Part shown: piece after piece, positions 63,232-64,000 of the stretch
Numbering within the stretch: the first letter of the stretch is position 1
Layout: each line of letters opens with the position of its first letter
From: Alphaproteobacteria bacterium
GTDB lineage: Bacteria > Pseudomonadota > Alphaproteobacteria > Micavibrionales > Micavibrionaceae
DNA: 64,000 nt
Direction of reading: 5' to 3'
NCBI GenBank assembly: GCA_016699735.1
Contig: CP065008.1
Span: 496,001 to 560,000 of the forward strand
Notes under the pieces: generated by a model
The model's input: the letters and a program-made list of their open reading frames with translations, nothing else
What the model was told of the DNA's origin: nothing
The model's database searches: none
Translations under genes and position numbers: made by a program

Positions 63232-64000
63232 ATGAGATTGGTCCTGCTCCTCCTCGCCGCCCTGACCCTCGCTGCGCCGCACGCGTGGGGGTGCAGTTAT
63301 GACATTGGCGGCCCATTAACACTGGCCATAAAAGACCCGGTGTTAAGAAAAAGAGCTGAAGAGCAGGCAAAGGAAATCTTTCAAAAAGCACATTACATTT
63401 TAAGAGGAAGAATTCTAAAACTATTCAAAGATCAGGAATTTAAAGCGATCATTCAAACGAGAGAAAGATTCAAAGGAAATCCTCCCAATATTTTTGAAAT
63501 TACCTACCATGCGGGTTCATCCGCATGCGGGTACGAATTCAGACCCAACCAAGAACCTTTGCTTGTTTTGTTTGAAAAAGAAGGGAACTTTTATTCTGGC
63601 GGACCAGCCGTCGCTGGAATTTTTGCGGAAGGGGGAGCAGAGTTAACATTTCTAGAAAAATTATCGACCGAGCATAAAGCACCTCAGAATAAATCTAACA
63701 AAAAGCCCAAATTTATTGAAAAATCCGAATTTCTTACGCCAATGAAACCACGGAACAAAGATGAAAAACCTATAAGTGAGCAAGCCTATATTCAAAAAGT
63801 TAAGAGTACTCTTAAAAATTGCAAATCATCAAAAAGCATTGAAAAAATAGCTCAAACCGACATTCGATTTTCTAGGCGTAACTACATAAACCTTACTTAC
63901 GCAGAAAAAGTAAGACTATCAGTAGCTGGTAAGGATGAGAATATCTTGAATATTTGGATTCCATATTATAGCCAGTTTCGAGACGATATAACTCTTAAAG
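63232..64000 (+). CDS. Secreted NTR/TIMP-like protein, family member 3 (incomplete)
   Basis: An open frame of 256 codons running off the right edge. The signal peptide (RLVLLLLAALTLAAPHAWG) leads into CSYDIGGPLTLAIKD, then KAHYILRGRILKLFKD and a second Cys in AGSSACGYEFRPNQEPLLVL, the pattern of the NTR/TIMP-like family with CxC reduced to one Cys. The leader DNA is nearly the same as at 34782, including bases just upstream of the ATG; the rest is AT-rich and unlike the relatives. Confidence 0.6.
   Translation, partial: MRLVLLLLAALTLAAPHAWGCSYDIGGPLTLAIKDPVLRKRAEEQAKEIFQKAHYILRGRILKLFKDQEFKAIIQTRERFKGNPPNIFEITYHAGSSACGYEFRPNQEPLLVLFEKEGNFYSGGPAVAGIFAEGGAELTFLEKLSTEHKAPQNKSNKKPKFIEKSEFLTPMKPRNKDEKPISEQAYIQKVKSTLKNCKSSKSIEKIAQTDIRFSRRNYINLTYAEKVRLSVAGKDENILNIWIPYYSQFRDDITLK

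Overview
The window reads as chromosome of an alphaproteobacterium. The support is gene content and order: NDUFA12, MlaD, DUF2155 and aat close to accB/accC/aroQ; def-fmt-truA next to dapE/dapD; rpmH-rnpA-yidD-yidC-engB; guaB close to an RsmB-type methyltransferase; and clpS/clpA. A Micavibrio-like lineage fits the mix of compact housekeeping operons, secreted degradative proteins and a large adhesin, but that placement is inference and not shown by any marker here. No rRNA, tRNA, CRISPR array or insertion-sequence transposase was seen.

Layout. 1-7.9 kb: start of an rsmB-like gene, a small secreted protein, a sulfotransferase convergent with an arylsulfotransferase-like protein, a TauE-family permease split in two, guaB, an acyltransferase-3 protein and rlmE. 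7.9-17.2 kb: a housekeeping block with an M48/TPR protease, two DsbA-family thioredoxins, aroQ, accBC, aat, DUF2155, mlaD, NDUFA12 and ridA, interrupted by a two-gene accessory insert after aat. 17.2-26.3 kb: accessory genes around clpA and clpS, including a predicted zinc peptidase of unknown family, a fused MFS/spermidine-synthase-like protein and a secreted protein with a caspase-like His/Cys pattern. Aat, ClpA and ClpS together supply the bacterial N-degron pathway. 26.4-29.3 kb: an orphan PycTM-like membrane protein, a glycosyltransferase and a second sulfotransferase.

29.3-36.6 kb is a mosaic of short palindromic repeats holding a phage-tail-like SGNH esterase coupled to a PL7-like lyase (predicted glycan-degrading pair) and a secreted NTR/TIMP-like protein. 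36.6-45.4 kb is a two-partner secretion locus with divergent tpsB and tpsA (1,835-residue beta-helix adhesin), plus a small companion gene. 45.4-61.7 kb is mostly housekeeping: a UbiH-type hydroxylase, rpmH-rnpA-yidD-yidC-engB, rmuC, def-fmt-truA, dapE, a SpoT-like HD hydrolase, dapD, a FemAB-like protein, DUF3108 and glmU. 61.7-64 kb returns to the NTR/TIMP-like family: two more members whose leader DNA closely matches the 34.8 kb copy while the mature parts differ, again beside mosaic repeats.

The most unusual material is (i) the leader-conserved NTR/TIMP-like family in repeat islands, (ii) the phage-like esterase/lyase pair, (iii) the HExxHxxGxxE protein at 19.1 kb, (iv) the orphan PycTM-like gene and (v) the divergent TPS locus with three CTGCGTAAA direct repeats. 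All functional statements rest on reading motifs by eye; no database search was run.
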